Part shown: piece after piece, positions 26,965 to 36,605 of the stretch
How the letters are laid out: every line of letters starts with the position of its first letter
How positions within the stretch are numbered: position 1 is the first letter of the stretch
Assembly: GCA_024645175.1 (NCBI GenBank)
Contig: JAHEGB010000002.1
Location: forward strand, 1 to 53,411
DNA length: 53,411 nucleotides
Source of the DNA: Microbacteriaceae bacterium
GTDB taxonomy: Bacteria; Actinomycetota; Actinomycetes; Actinomycetales; Microbacteriaceae
Direction of reading: 5' to 3'
Position numbers and translations under genes: made by a program
The notes under the pieces: generated by a model
The model's database searches: none
What the model was told of the DNA's origin: nothing
The model's input: only the letters and a program-made list of their open reading frames with translations

Positions 26965-28044
26965 TTAGTTGAGGCGCTCGCCTGAAACAGCGTCGAACAA
27001 GTGAACGATTGCCTCAGATGCGGCCTTTAGGAACACGGTGTCGCCAGCCATTGGGTGAACGCGGCCGTCAACGCGTGAAACCACGTCGGTTGCCTTGCCG
27101 TTTACCTGTGCTGAACCGTATAGGTAGCCGTCAGCTCCGAGCTCTTCGATTACGTCAACCGCAACCTCGATGCCCTCTTTCTTGGTTACGTCTAGGTTCT
27201 CTGGACGAAGACCAACGAAGATGGTGTTTCCGGCAGCCTTGCTAAGAATTGCTGCAGAAACCGGAAGCACGGTGTTGCCGAACTGAACGCCGCCAGAAAC
27301 TTTCTCAAGCTCGAGCAAGTTCATTGCAGGTGAACCGATGAAGCCAGCAACGAAAAGGTTCTTTGGCTTCTCGTATAGGTTGCGAGGTGAGTCGACCTGC
27401 TGAAGCACGCCGTCCTTCATAACTGCAACACGGTCACCCATGGTCATAGCTTCGACCTGGTCGTGGGTTACATAAACAGTGGTTACTCCTAGGCGACGCT
27501 GAAGCGATGCGATCTGAGTACGGGTCTGAACACGAAGCTTCGCATCCAAGTTTGATAGAGGCTCATCCATGAGGAACACCTGAGGCTTACGAACAATCGC
27601 ACGGCCCATTGCAACACGCTGACGCTGACCACCCGAAAGTGCCTTTGGCTTGCGTGAAAGGTATGGCTCTAGGTCAAGAAGCTTTGCTGCTTCGAGTACG
27701 CGCTCTGCACGCTCTTCTTTGCTAACGCCTGCAATCTTTAGAGCGAAGCCCATGTTCTCTGCCACGGTCATGTGTGGGTAGAGAGCGTAGTTCTGGAACA
27801 CCATTGCGATGTCGCGGTCTTTTGGCGGAACGTCCGTGACGTCACGGTCGCCAATGCGAATGTGTCCTTCGTTAACTTCTTCTAGACCTGCGAGCATGCG
27901 CAGCGAAGTTGATTTTCCGCAACCAGAAGGGCCAACAAGAACCAAGAATTCGCCGTCGGCGACCTGAAGGTTTAGCTTGTCAACCGCAGCGCGGGTGCCA
28001 CCAGGGTAAATGCGGGTGGCGTTGTCGAATGTTACTGATGCCAT
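26965..28044 (-). CDS. ugpC: Sugar ABC transporter ATPase, UgpC/MsmK type
   Basis: A 359-residue ATP-binding subunit of a CUT1-class sugar importer. Walker A is GPSGCGKST near residue 38, the Q-loop VFQNYALYPHMTV, the signature LSGGQRQRVAMGRA, Walker B VFLMDEPLSNLD and the switch His in VYVTHDQVEAM. The C-terminal TOBE/regulatory domain runs from ~240 (FVGLRPENLDV). No permease or binding-protein gene is adjacent, so this is likely the shared ATPase serving several sugar transporters. GAGGAG precedes the ATG, with an inverted repeat just upstream of it. Confidence 0.94.
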   Translation of the reverse strand: MASVTFDNATRIYPGGTRAAVDKLNLQVADGEFLVLVGPSGCGKSTSLRMLAGLEEVNEGHIRIGDRDVTDVPPKDRDIAMVFQNYALYPHMTVAENMGFALKIAGVSKEERAERVLEAAKLLDLEPYLSRKPKALSGGQRQRVAMGRAIVRKPQVFLMDEPLSNLDAKLRVQTRTQIASLQRRLGVTTVYVTHDQVEAMTMGDRVAVMKDGVLQQVDSPRNLYEKPKNLFVAGFIGSPAMNLLELEKVSGGVQFGNTVLPVSAAILSKAAGNTIFVGLRPENLDVTKKEGIEVAVDVIEELGADGYLYGSAQVNGKATDVVSRVDGRVHPMAGDTVFLKAASEAIVHLFDAVSGERLN

Positions 28045-28056
28045 TTTTTCTCCTCA

Positions 28057-28074
28057 CCGGCAGGTACGTGCCGG
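28057..28074 (-). promoter_or_regulatory. Perfect inverted repeat next to the ugpC ribosome site
   Basis: CCGGCA-6-TGCCGG lies immediately before GAGGAG (28051-28056 on the minus strand). It could be a repressor operator or a hairpin in the leader that limits translation. Confidence 0.5.
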
Positions 28075-28205
28075 ACGATCCATAGTGATAGAGCCAGACA
28101 GCGGTTGCCGGCTGGTAAGCCCATTATGCCAAGGCTTTTGCCTATCAAATGCCTCGTTTAGACTTATAGGCCTGTCCGAAATCAAATCGTGACGAAAGGT
28201 AGTTC

Positions 28206-29087
28206 ATGAGTTCTAACAACCGCCCAACCCGCTCTCAGCAGCGTGAAGAGGCCCGCGCAAAGGCCAAGGCAATGCGCGAGCAGCACAAGAAGAGCGAACG
28301 CCGCAAAGGTTTCATCGTCAAAGCCTCTATCGGATTGGCTGTTGTGGCTGCGGCCGCGATCATCGCGTCGGTTGTAATCGGAGGAATGGCCGGCAACGTT
28401 AACTCGAACCAGAGTGCAACCCCTCTCAACGTGACAACCAACAACGGATTCTTGGTTGGCGCAAACGGCGAGATGTTCACAAGCACCTCGACTCCAACCC
28501 CTGAGCCAGTTCCTGGAGCAACTGCAGCCCCTGCAACTCCGGTCAAGATCATCACCTACGTCGATTACCAGTGTCCTTACTGTGCCTATTTCGAGAACGC
28601 GAACATGGCTCAAATCAAGGGTTGGCTAGACAGCGGTTTGGCGACTCTCGAGGTTCGCCCGCTTTCATTCTTGGATGGCCGCGGATCACCAAACACTTAC
28701 TCGAGCCGCGCCGCAAACGCAGCAATGTGTGTTGCAAGCTACTCACCAAACAACTTCTTGGCCTACAACAAGGCTCTCTTCGAGAATCAGCCTGAAGAGG
28801 GAACCGCAGGTCCTGAGAACAATGAGCTGTTTGCCACCGCAAAGAATGTGGGAATCACCAACCAAGACAAGATCCGTGACTGCATCAACCAAAAGTCATT
28901 CGGAAAGTGGATTACCAAAACCACAGACACGACTCTTGAAACTGGTGTTCCTGAATACACCGACACCTTCTGGAAAGACCAGCACGGAACCCCAGCGGTT
29001 TTCGTTAACGGTCAGTACTTTGAAGGTGCCGTAGACAACGCCGCAGCATTCGCCCAGTTCGTTCAGGGAATCGCTGCCGGCAAGTAG
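28206..29087 (+). CDS. Membrane-anchored DsbA-like thioredoxin-fold protein
   Basis: A 293-residue protein with a basic cytosolic N-terminus (residues 1-36), one membrane helix (~37-62), a Thr/Pro-rich linker (TSTSTPTPEPVPGAT) and an extracytoplasmic thioredoxin-like domain from ~112. The redox motif C123-P-Y-C126 sits in YVDYQCPYCAYFE; the cis-Pro loop is HGTPAVFVNGQYF. Two more Cys (in AAMCVAS and IRDCINQ) may form a structural disulfide. It should oxidise or isomerise disulfides in exported proteins. AAAGG precedes the ATG. It is divergent from ugpC. Confidence 0.9.
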   Translation: MSSNNRPTRSQQREEARAKAKAMREQHKKSERRKGFIVKASIGLAVVAAAAIIASVVIGGMAGNVNSNQSATPLNVTTNNGFLVGANGEMFTSTSTPTPEPVPGATAAPATPVKIITYVDYQCPYCAYFENANMAQIKGWLDSGLATLEVRPLSFLDGRGSPNTYSSRAANAAMCVASYSPNNFLAYNKALFENQPEEGTAGPENNELFATAKNVGITNQDKIRDCINQKSFGKWITKTTDTTLETGVPEYTDTFWKDQHGTPAVFVNGQYFEGAVDNAAAFAQFVQGIAAGK

Positions 29088-29184
29088 AATTACAAAGTTC
29101 ACCTTTGGTGATCAATAGACACAGATTGCGAGCTCGCCCTCGTAAGAAGAGTGGTCAAATCTCTTCTGTAAATCAGGTGTCTAG

Positions 29185-29257
29185 GCCGACCTGGCGCAAT
29201 TGGTAGCGCATCGCACTTGTAATGCGAGGGTTAGGGGTTCGAGTCCCCTGGTCGGCT
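29185..29257 (+). tRNA. tRNA-Thr (anticodon TGT)
   Basis: Acceptor GCCGACC pairs with GGTCGGC; D arm GCGC/GCGC; anticodon stem TCGCA/TGCGA with loop CTTGTAA; T arm AGGGG-TTCGAGT-CCCCT; discriminator T. No CCA is encoded. Confidence 0.97.
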
Positions 29258-29287
29258 CTAGAAAATGAAAATCGCGTTCGGCTTGGG

Positions 29288-29533
29288 CTAGGCGCCGAGA
29301 GCTTGTAGGGCCTCAAACACCAAGAACGCTGGCCAAACGACGGCCTTGAGAATGCCGAGCACTCCAACCCAGAAGCCATCGGCTGTAGACACGAAGTAGA
29401 TCGCAGCGCCAACAAAGCCAACGAAATAGAAGCCGCCGCCGCTCTTCACGGTGTAGTTCTTGTTGTTCACAATGTTCTTCTTGATCTTCTTCTTGAGTTT
29501 CTTTTTGAATTTGTCGCTGTTGAATTCGCTCAT
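29288..29533 (-). CDS. Small basic membrane protein, unknown
   Basis: An 81-residue protein with a strongly basic N-terminus (KFKKKLKKKIKKN) and two hydrophobic segments (about residues 35-50 and 54-78) rich in Gly and aromatic residues. It has a leaderless-type start (TAGGTT then six bases) shared head-to-head with the isochorismatase gene. No family assigned. It ends 30 bases from tRNA-Thr. Confidence 0.7.
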   Translation of the reverse strand: MSEFNSDKFKKKLKKKIKKNIVNNKNYTVKSGGGFYFVGFVGAAIYFVSTADGFWVGVLGILKAVVWPAFLVFEALQALGA

Positions 29534-29539
29534 TTTTCT

Positions 29540-29545
29540 AACCTA
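29540..29545 (-). promoter_or_regulatory. -10 element TAGGTT for the small basic membrane protein
   Basis: TAGGTT on the minus strand is followed by six bases (AGAAAA) and the ATG at 29533. Confidence 0.5.
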
Positions 29546-29549
29546 CTCT
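29544..29549 (+). promoter_or_regulatory. -10 element TACTCT for the isochorismatase-like gene
   Basis: TACTCT is followed by six bases and the ATG at 29556. It overlaps the divergent -10 by two bases. Confidence 0.5.
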
Positions 29550-29555
29550 TCTCTT

Positions 29556-30107
29556 ATGGCCAAACGCGCACTCATCGTCATAGATGTTCAACAGGGGTTT
29601 TCAACCTGGGATGAACCCGGCGAGCGAAACAATCCCGACTGCGAAACCAACATCGCAAAGCTGATTGAGGCCTGGCGCGCTCGCGGTTTGCCGATTGTGT
29701 TTGTGCGACACGACTCAACTTCACCGACCTCGGTTTTGCGCCCCGGCCAGCCAGGCAATGACTTCAAACCGCAGCTGACAGGCACTCCAGATTTGCTCGT
29801 TAGCAAATCTGTGAACAGCGCGTTCTATGGCAGCCCAGATTTGCATGCTTGGCTTCAGCAGAACTCGATCGACGAAATTGCAATCTGCGGAATTCAAACA
29901 AACATGTGTTGCGACATCACCGCGCGCATGGCCGGCAACCTCGGCTACAACGTTTGGTTTGCGTTAGATGCGACTCACACGTTCGCCAAGGAGTTCAACG
30001 GAGTCAAGCTTTCAGCAGAGCAGCTTTCGCAGGCAACGGCAACAAACCTGAGCGGCGACTTTGCCGAAGTGTTGAGCACCGCGCAGGTCATTGAAAAGTT
30101 GGGCTAA
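29556..30107 (+). CDS. Isochorismatase-family cysteine hydrolase
   Basis: A 183-residue cytosolic hydrolase of the nicotinamidase/isochorismatase family. ALIVIDVQQGF holds the catalytic Asp near residue 9, LVSKSVNSAFYGS the Lys, and ICGIQTNMCCDITARMAG the nucleophilic Cys with its preceding strand and cis-peptide. The substrate is uncertain; the lack of the nicotinamidase metal-His pattern argues against PncA. The frame is open back to 29460 but that extension is hydrophobic antisense sequence of the neighbouring gene; ATG 29556 has a leaderless promoter. Confidence 0.9.
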   Translation: MAKRALIVIDVQQGFSTWDEPGERNNPDCETNIAKLIEAWRARGLPIVFVRHDSTSPTSVLRPGQPGNDFKPQLTGTPDLLVSKSVNSAFYGSPDLHAWLQQNSIDEIAICGIQTNMCCDITARMAGNLGYNVWFALDATHTFAKEFNGVKLSAEQLSQATATNLSGDFAEVLSTAQVIEKLG

Positions 30108-30148
30108 GCGCCCGTTCGCTGTGCCATAGTTTTCATGAGGGGTAAAAA

Positions 30149-30784
30149 ATGAACTGTAAATTCTGTCAAGGTCAAAATGATGCCGACGCAGTTTTCTGCA
30201 AAAACTGCGGTTCTCGAATCGCTGCCGAAACTGCGGCACCGACTTCGCAAGAATCTTCGAGCCATGCAACTTTCTTTGAGTCGAACCCCTATGCACCTGC
30301 GCCAACGAAAAAGAAGTTCAACCCAGTCGTCATGATTGCAGCAATCGCCGCAGCGGCGATTGTCGTGATCGCAGTGATCGGGCTCTCTTCAAACAGTTCA
30401 ACTTCAGACTCAACCGACTACAGCTCATCTGAAACCTGGGATGACACCTCGACCGAAAGCCTTGTTCCTGACACGAGTTGGGTGCCTGCGGGTTACACAA
30501 GTTACGACGACAACATCGCATACAAGTGGACAACCCAAGAAGGCAGCGATCCTTGCAGCGACTGCAACTTCTGGAAGATGAAGGTCGTTCCGCACTACGG
30601 CTGCTCAAACGGCGTCTATGGAGAGATCAACATGCTTGACGCCTCAGAAACCCGCGTCGATTGGACCAACGACAGCTTGCCGTCGCTCGGCGCTGGCGAG
30701 ACAGGTTTGCTCGTGTTCGAGAACTATCCGTGGGATGAATCAATTGACTCGGGTGAAATCGTCGAGCTCACCTGTCACCCCTAG
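30149..30784 (+). CDS. Zinc-ribbon membrane protein with an external domain
   Basis: A 211-residue protein. It starts with a zinc ribbon, MNCKFCQGQNDADAVFCKNC (two CxxC pairs), then a disordered linker, a membrane helix at ~60-77 (VVMIAAIAAAAIVVIAVIGL), a Ser/Thr/Asp-rich stretch, and a C-terminal domain with CSDCNFWKM and single Cys residues that could form external disulfides. The layout suggests a membrane protein with a cytosolic zinc finger; function unknown. GAGGGG lies six bases before the ATG. Confidence 0.78.
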   Translation: MNCKFCQGQNDADAVFCKNCGSRIAAETAAPTSQESSSHATFFESNPYAPAPTKKKFNPVVMIAAIAAAAIVVIAVIGLSSNSSTSDSTDYSSSETWDDTSTESLVPDTSWVPAGYTSYDDNIAYKWTTQEGSDPCSDCNFWKMKVVPHYGCSNGVYGEINMLDASETRVDWTNDSLPSLGAGETGLLVFENYPWDESIDSGEIVELTCHP

Positions 30785-30790
30785 AGGTTT

Positions 30791-31189
30791 CTAACCTTCG
30801 GTAAAGGTGATGCTGACCGAGTTGATGCAGTAGCGATCGCCGGTCGGGGTCTGCGGAGCATCTTCAAACACGTGCCCAAGGTGGCAACCGCAGGCTGCGC
30901 AACGAACCTCGGTGCGAACCATTCCGTGTGATCGGTCTTCAATTAGCTCTACCGCGTCGCCAACCTTTGGCTCGTAGAAGCTTGGCCAGCCACAGTGTGA
31001 ATCGAACTTGGTTTCGCTCTTGAAAAGCTCAGCGCCGCAACCACGGCAAGAGAAAGTGCCAACTCGAGACTCTTCGAGAAGCTCGCCGGTATAGGCGCGT
31101 TCGGTGCCTGCCTCGCGAAGCACGTGATATTCAAAATCGCTGAGCTCAGCGCGCCACTCGTCGTCGCTCTTGTTTACTGAGTAGTTCAT
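30791..31189 (-). CDS. msrB: Peptide-methionine (R)-S-oxide reductase MsrB
   Basis: A 132-residue enzyme that repairs methionine-R-sulfoxide in proteins. Zinc-binding pairs are [11 protein letters not shown] and [14 protein letters not shown]; the catalytic Cys is in [11 protein letters not shown], with [10 protein letters not shown] and the His in [13 protein letters not shown]. Length is typical. ATG 31189 is supported by GGAG seven bases upstream; a longer frame to 31276 would overlap the divergent gene. Confidence 0.96.
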   Translation of the reverse strand: MNYSVNKSDDEWRAELSDFEYHVLREAGTERAYTGELLEESRVGTFSCRGCGAELFKSETKFDSHCGWPSFYEPKVGDAVELIEDRSHGMVRTEVRCAACGCHLGHVFEDAPQTPTGDRYCINSVSITFTEG

Positions 31190-31257
31190 GAAAACTCCGT
31201 TCGAGATTGAATCGAGTCCTAATATTGACTTCGATCGCGAAATAGAAAAGCAGGACA

Positions 31258-31770
31258 ATGGCCGATACATTCCCAAAGGATGAATTCGACGCCGCTCCCG
31301 TTCACGGTGGTCGCCATCGAATCAGACGAACCGCAAAGCATCGCATCCTTGAGTTTTTCAAAATCGCATCATTTTCAGCACTCGTAGCGCTCGTCGGTTA
31401 TGTCGGGCTAAAGGGCATCGACAGCCTCAACTTCTTTAGTGACAACACCGCCGTTAACACTCAGCCGGTCGTTGCTGTTCAAGAGTCGTTGGTTGTAGTT
31501 CTCGATGGAACCAATCAAGCCGGGCTGGCAACCAAGTGGGCGACCACGCTATCAAACGCCGGTTACAACATCGCAACAGCGGCTAACTACGAGCCGGCAA
31601 CCGGCGGCCAGGTCGAAACCACGGCAGTATTCATTCGCTCATCTGCAGATCAGGCGACCGCAGCCGCGATTGCCAAGAAGCTGACTTTGGCAACAGGCAC
31701 CGTTTCGGTTCAACTTTCGCCGGAGTTTCCAGACGCGATCACCGTCTTGCTCGGCACAGATCTCAAATAA
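31258..31770 (+). CDS. Membrane-anchored LytR_C domain protein
   Basis: A 170-residue protein with a short cytosolic N-terminus, a membrane helix at ~36-54 and an external domain (~75-170) with the LytR C-terminal pattern: [51 protein letters not shown]. LytR_C domains accompany cell-wall ligases but here no catalytic domain is present. AGCAGGA precedes the ATG. A small GGCCG/CGGCC hairpin follows the stop, then the long cspA leader. Confidence 0.82.
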   Translation: MADTFPKDEFDAAPVHGGRHRIRRTAKHRILEFFKIASFSALVALVGYVGLKGIDSLNFFSDNTAVNTQPVVAVQESLVVVLDGTNQAGLATKWATTLSNAGYNIATAANYEPATGGQVETTAVFIRSSADQATAAAIAKKLTLATGTVSVQLSPEFPDAITVLLGTDLK

Positions 31771-31852
31771 GCGGCCGAAAGCGGCCTTCATCACACTTCG
31801 ATAACAAGCAATAAAAGTCTCTTTTGCTCTGTTATTCGCATAGGCGAAGGGC

Positions 31853-31931
31853 TAGTGTAGGGATTGGTCGTAACAGTACGCAGCAACCCGCTTCATTTGC
31901 CGTTCGACTCAGATCTGGTAATTCAGGTCTG
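31853..31931 (+). promoter_or_regulatory. cspA promoter and leader with hairpin
   Basis: A -10-like TAGTGT (31853-31858) would give a leader of about 90 bases. In it CAGATCTG (31910-31917) pairs with CAGGTCTG (31924-31931, one G-T) just before the AGGAG of cspA. Long structured leaders are usual for cold-shock genes and control mRNA stability or translation. No clear -35 is visible. Confidence 0.45.
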
Positions 31932-31954
31932 TCAAACAGCAACAGGAGTATGTA

Positions 31955-32155
31955 ATGGCACAAGGAACCGTAAAGTGGTTCAACTCTGAAAAGGGTTTCG
32001 GCTTTATCACTGAAGATGGCGGAGCAGACGTTTTCGTCCACTTCTCAGCAATCAAGGGTGATGGCTACAAAGAACTAAAGGAAAACCAGCGCGTTTCTTT
32101 CGACATCAAGGATGGCGACAAGGGCAAGCAGGCAGACAACGTAGTCGCTATCTAA
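31955..32155 (+). CDS. cspA: Cold shock protein CspA
   Basis: A 66-residue single-domain RNA chaperone. RNP1 is KGFGFI and RNP2 VFVHF, within the standard five-stranded OB fold beginning [15 protein letters not shown]. It melts mRNA structure at low temperature and in growth. AGGAG lies before the ATG and a terminator follows directly. Confidence 0.97.
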   Translation: MAQGTVKWFNSEKGFGFITEDGGADVFVHFSAIKGDGYKELKENQRVSFDIKDGDKGKQADNVVAI

Positions 32156-32170
32156 GACCACAGTCTTGAG

Positions 32171-32196
32171 AAGGCCCCGTGAAAGCGGGGTCTTTT
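32171..32196 (+). terminator. Rho-independent terminator after cspA
   Basis: AAGGCCCCG pairs with CGGGGTCTT (one G-T) around a six-base loop, followed by Ts. Confidence 0.87.
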
Positions 32197-32221
32197 CGCT
32201 TTTAACCGGGCATAACTAGGG

Positions 32222-32248
32222 TTTGCACTCTCGGCGATAGAGTGCCAA
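32222..32248 (+). promoter_or_regulatory. CIRCE operator 1 upstream of groEL
   Basis: TTTGCACTC-N9-GAGTGCCAA, close to the CIRCE consensus TTAGCACTC-N9-GAGTGCTAA bound by HrcA. A TTGCAC/CAAAAT promoter with 17-base spacing overlaps it, so repressor binding would block RNA polymerase. Confidence 0.85.
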
Positions 32249-32254
32249 AATGGA

Positions 32255-32281
32255 TTAGCACTCCACATCAGAGAGTGCCAA
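32255..32281 (+). promoter_or_regulatory. CIRCE operator 2 upstream of groEL
   Basis: TTAGCACTC-N9-GAGTGCCAA, one base off the perfect CIRCE. It begins six bases after the first operator, 33 bases centre to centre (about three helical turns). Confidence 0.93.
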
Positions 32282-32289
32282 CGAACTAA

Positions 32290-33927
<1,638 letters not shown>

Positions 33928-33954
33928 AAACTGAGCCTCTTACCTGGGCAAAGC

Positions 33955-33988
33955 AAAACGGGTGGTCTTCGGACCACCCGTTTTTGTT
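33955..33988. terminator. Bidirectional terminator with TTCG loop
   Basis: AAAACGGGTGGTC-TTCG-GACCACCCGTTTT, a 13-base stem with a stable tetraloop, T run on each strand. It serves groEL and the WXG100 gene ending at 33989. Confidence 0.92.
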
Positions 33989-34279
33989 TTAACCGGCAAA
34001 TAGTCGAACGTTCGCCGACTCGATTTCTTCATATTGACTAGCTGCCATAGCCAGAGCCTTGCCAAGTTCGCCCAGTTGAAACTGAACCGTGCTTGCGGTT
34101 GTGTGCCATCGCATTGCCAAGTCTTGAAACTGATTGGCGGCCAAGCCTCGCCACGAATCTTGCAGTGACTGAAGTTGAGAGTGGAGCGCTTCGATGTCAC
34201 CTTGAACGCGCCCGATGGTCGATTGAATAGCCGAATTGGCTGCGAGAACCTGCTCGCTGTCTACTTGAAATTGAGTCAT
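33989..34279 (-). CDS. Orphan WXG100 (ESAT-6-like) protein
   Basis: A 96-residue helical hairpin protein of the WXG100 family, substrates of type VII secretion. The turn motif is SWRGLAANQF near residue 43 (W-x-G), flanked by two long amphipathic helices; the C-terminal YxxxE secretion signal reads YEEIE near residue 83. No partner, FtsK/SpoIIIE-type EccC or other ESX gene is in the window. CACACT six bases before the ATG may be a weak leaderless -10. Confidence 0.88.
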   Translation of the reverse strand: MTQFQVDSEQVLAANSAIQSTIGRVQGDIEALHSQLQSLQDSWRGLAANQFQDLAMRWHTTASTVQFQLGELGKALAMAASQYEEIESANVRLFAG

Positions 34280-34362
34280 GCAGACAGTGTGAGGTGAGAA
34301 GTCGCAATTTGTTGAACCGAATGCAATTCTGTGCAGAACACTGCTGCAGTCAGAACGGTGAA

Positions 34363-35832
34363 TTACTTGGTTGGCAGTGTGACTCTAAAGGTGGCTCCGC
34401 CGCCAGGAGTCTCGAGTGCTTTGATGTCGCCACCGTGACGGGTGACGATGTTCTTTACGATCGAGAGACCGAGGCCGCTGCCGCCGGTTTCACGGTTTCG
34501 AGAGTTATCTGCTCTAAAGAATCGCTCAAAGACCTTTTCGCGAAGCGCTGCCGGAATGCCTTCACCGTGGTCGCGAACCTCAAGTACGACTCGACCTGAG
34601 TTCTCTGCCAAGGCAATTTCAATTTGCCCCTTCGGCTTCGAAAACTTTGCGGCATTGACAAGCAGGTTGGTTAGCACCTGGCGCATGCTCGAAGCATCGA
34701 CGGCTGCCATGACCTCGGCATCTTTTGCCAGCTTCTTGCCATCAAGGTCGACGATAACAATTTTGTTCTTTGAGCCGATTGCGGCCGAGTCTCTCGCAGA
34801 GATGGTCGCGAGTTCAACCAGGTTGGTTTGCTGTTTCGCAAGTGGTGCAGATTCATCCATGCGGGCAAGAGCGAGCAGGTTTTCAACTAGCTCGGTCATG
34901 CGCAATGATTCGCTCTCGATGCGCTGCATTGCCTCGTCGATGTCGGCCTTCTTCTTGAGTGCACCAATTCGGTAGAGCTCTGCATAGCCTCGAAGGGTAA
35001 CCAGGGGAGTGCGAAGCTCGTGGCTGGCATCTGAAACGAAGCGACGCATCTGATCGACGGTGTTGTTGCGTGAAGTCATGGCGTCGTCGACGCTGTCGAG
35101 CATCGAGTTGAGCGACGCGTTTAGTCGGCCAATCTCGGTTGACTTGTCTCGCTCGACCAAGCGCTGACTTGTGTCACCAGCCGCAACCATAGCTGCAGTG
35201 CGTTCAACCTCGCGAAGCGGGCGCAGCGCCGAAGTGATGGTGACCCAGATCGCTCCCGCACTAAGCATCAGCAAGAGAAAACCGAAGCCGGTGCCGATAG
35301 CCCCATATTGGGCGATTAGCCCGGCATTAGAGGCCTCTGGCAGTGCAACAACGACCGAGCCACCCTGGTTGCTCAGTGGCAGAGCAACCATGCGCCAGTT
35401 GCCAAGTCGCTTGTCTGCATACTTCGAGTTGACCTCGACCTCAAACGGCATGCCACCGGTTGCCTTCACATAAGGCAGGCTCAGACCACTCAGATTCGGC
35501 ACATCGTTCTTGCCGTTAGCCGACGAAACCAAGCCGATCAGCAGGTTGCCGGTCGAGTCGAGGTAGGCGATGTAGTAGTCGCTCGGCAGACGCGGCAGGG
35601 TGACTTCATGAGTCGCTAGGCGCACCTCAAGCAAGAGCGGGTCTTCGTTAGAGAGGGTCGCGGCGGTGCTGGTTAGCAGGGTGTCTGTGTTCTGCTGCAA
35701 ATAGGTGCGAAGCAGTGCCATTGTTCCCATGCTCGAAACCGCGAGCAGCAAACCGATTAGCGCAACTGACATTGTGGTCAGTTTGGTGCGCAGCGAGATT
35801 CGCTCGTTCAGTGCTGCCAGGGTTTCTTTCAC
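34363..35832 (-). CDS. Membrane sensor histidine kinase
   Basis: A 489-residue two-component sensor. Two membrane helices (~23-44 and ~175-200) flank an external domain; HAMP follows (LRPLREVERTAAMVAAGDT); the phospho-acceptor His is in FVSDASHELRTPLVTLRGYA; the ATPase domain has LLVNAAKFSK, VRDHGEGIP and GGSGLGLSIVKNIV. It starts nine bases after its regulator gene. The layout resembles mycobacterial TcrY/TrcS, but the signal is unknown. Confidence 0.93.
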   Translation of the reverse strand: MKETLAALNERISLRTKLTTMSVALIGLLLAVSSMGTMALLRTYLQQNTDTLLTSTAATLSNEDPLLLEVRLATHEVTLPRLPSDYYIAYLDSTGNLLIGLVSSANGKNDVPNLSGLSLPYVKATGGMPFEVEVNSKYADKRLGNWRMVALPLSNQGGSVVVALPEASNAGLIAQYGAIGTGFGFLLLMLSAGAIWVTITSALRPLREVERTAAMVAAGDTSQRLVERDKSTEIGRLNASLNSMLDSVDDAMTSRNNTVDQMRRFVSDASHELRTPLVTLRGYAELYRIGALKKKADIDEAMQRIESESLRMTELVENLLALARMDESAPLAKQQTNLVELATISARDSAAIGSKNKIVIVDLDGKKLAKDAEVMAAVDASSMRQVLTNLLVNAAKFSKPKGQIEIALAENSGRVVLEVRDHGEGIPAALREKVFERFFRADNSRNRETGGSGLGLSIVKNIVTRHGGDIKALETPGGGATFRVTLPTK

Positions 35833-35841
35833 AAGAAAAAC

Positions 35842-36540
35842 TTACTTCTTCGCGTTCGGCACTACATACATGTAGCCAACGCCGCGCTTGGTGCGAATCA
35901 GTGGCTCAGTGGTTAGCGGGTCGAGCTTCTTGCGAAGGTATGAAACATATGACTCGACAATGCCCATTTCACCGTTGAAGTCGTAGTGCCATACGTGATC
36001 GATGATCTGCTCTTTCGAAAGCACTCGGTTTGGGTTCGACATCAAGAAACGAAGCAACTTGTATTCGGTTGGGCTGAATTCGACAACCTCGCCGTTCACG
36101 AATACATCGTGGGCATCTTCGTCGATCTTGATTTCGCCAACCTCAATCACTGAGGTCTCGGCGTCTTTAGATTTGGTGCGTCGCAAAATTGCATGGATGC
36201 GAGCTACGACTTCGTCGAGCCCGAAAGGTTTGGTGACGTAGTCGTCGCCACCAACGGTTAGGCCGGTAACGCGATCTGCTTCTTCGTCGCGAGCCGAAAG
36301 GAATAGCACCGGAACATCGATGCCCTTCGCGCGAATGGCCTTGGTGACACTGAAGCCGTTCATGTCTGGCAACATCACGTCTAGCAAGATGATGTCTGGG
36401 TTCGACTTTTCTGCGGCGAGAACCGCGTCGTTTCCGTTGGCAACTGCGGCAACGCTAAAACCAGCGAAGCGAAGTTGACGGCTGAGCAAATCACGGATGC
36501 TTGGCTCGTCATCGACGACCAGTACCTTTATGTTTTCCAT
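35842..36540 (-). CDS. OmpR-family response regulator
   Basis: A 232-residue regulator partnering the kinase downstream. The receiver has VVDDEPS, the phospho-acceptor Asp in IILLDVMLPDMNG near residue 54, LSARDEE and the Lys in DDYVTKPFGLDE. The winged helix is at ~130-228 (FSPTEYKLLRFLMSNPNRVL, VESYVSYLRKKLD, TKRGVGYMYV). It resembles mycobacterial TcrX/TrcR. GAAACT six bases before the ATG resembles a weak -10. Confidence 0.94.
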   Translation of the reverse strand: MENIKVLVVDDEPSIRDLLSRQLRFAGFSVAAVANGNDAVLAAEKSNPDIILLDVMLPDMNGFSVTKAIRAKGIDVPVLFLSARDEEADRVTGLTVGGDDYVTKPFGLDEVVARIHAILRRTKSKDAETSVIEVGEIKIDEDAHDVFVNGEVVEFSPTEYKLLRFLMSNPNRVLSKEQIIDHVWHYDFNGEMGIVESYVSYLRKKLDPLTTEPLIRTKRGVGYMYVVPNAKK

Positions 36541-36605
36541 GGTCTAAGTTTCAGCAGATTCGCTGTGAGAAGTCTGGGAACAAACTGCGTGTCAGTTGAG
36601 AGAAC

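Noticed and set aside
29460-29555. N-terminal hydrophobic extension of the isochorismatase-like protein
   Set aside because: It is the complement of the Lys-rich start of the opposite gene; ATG 29556 fits the family and has a -10.
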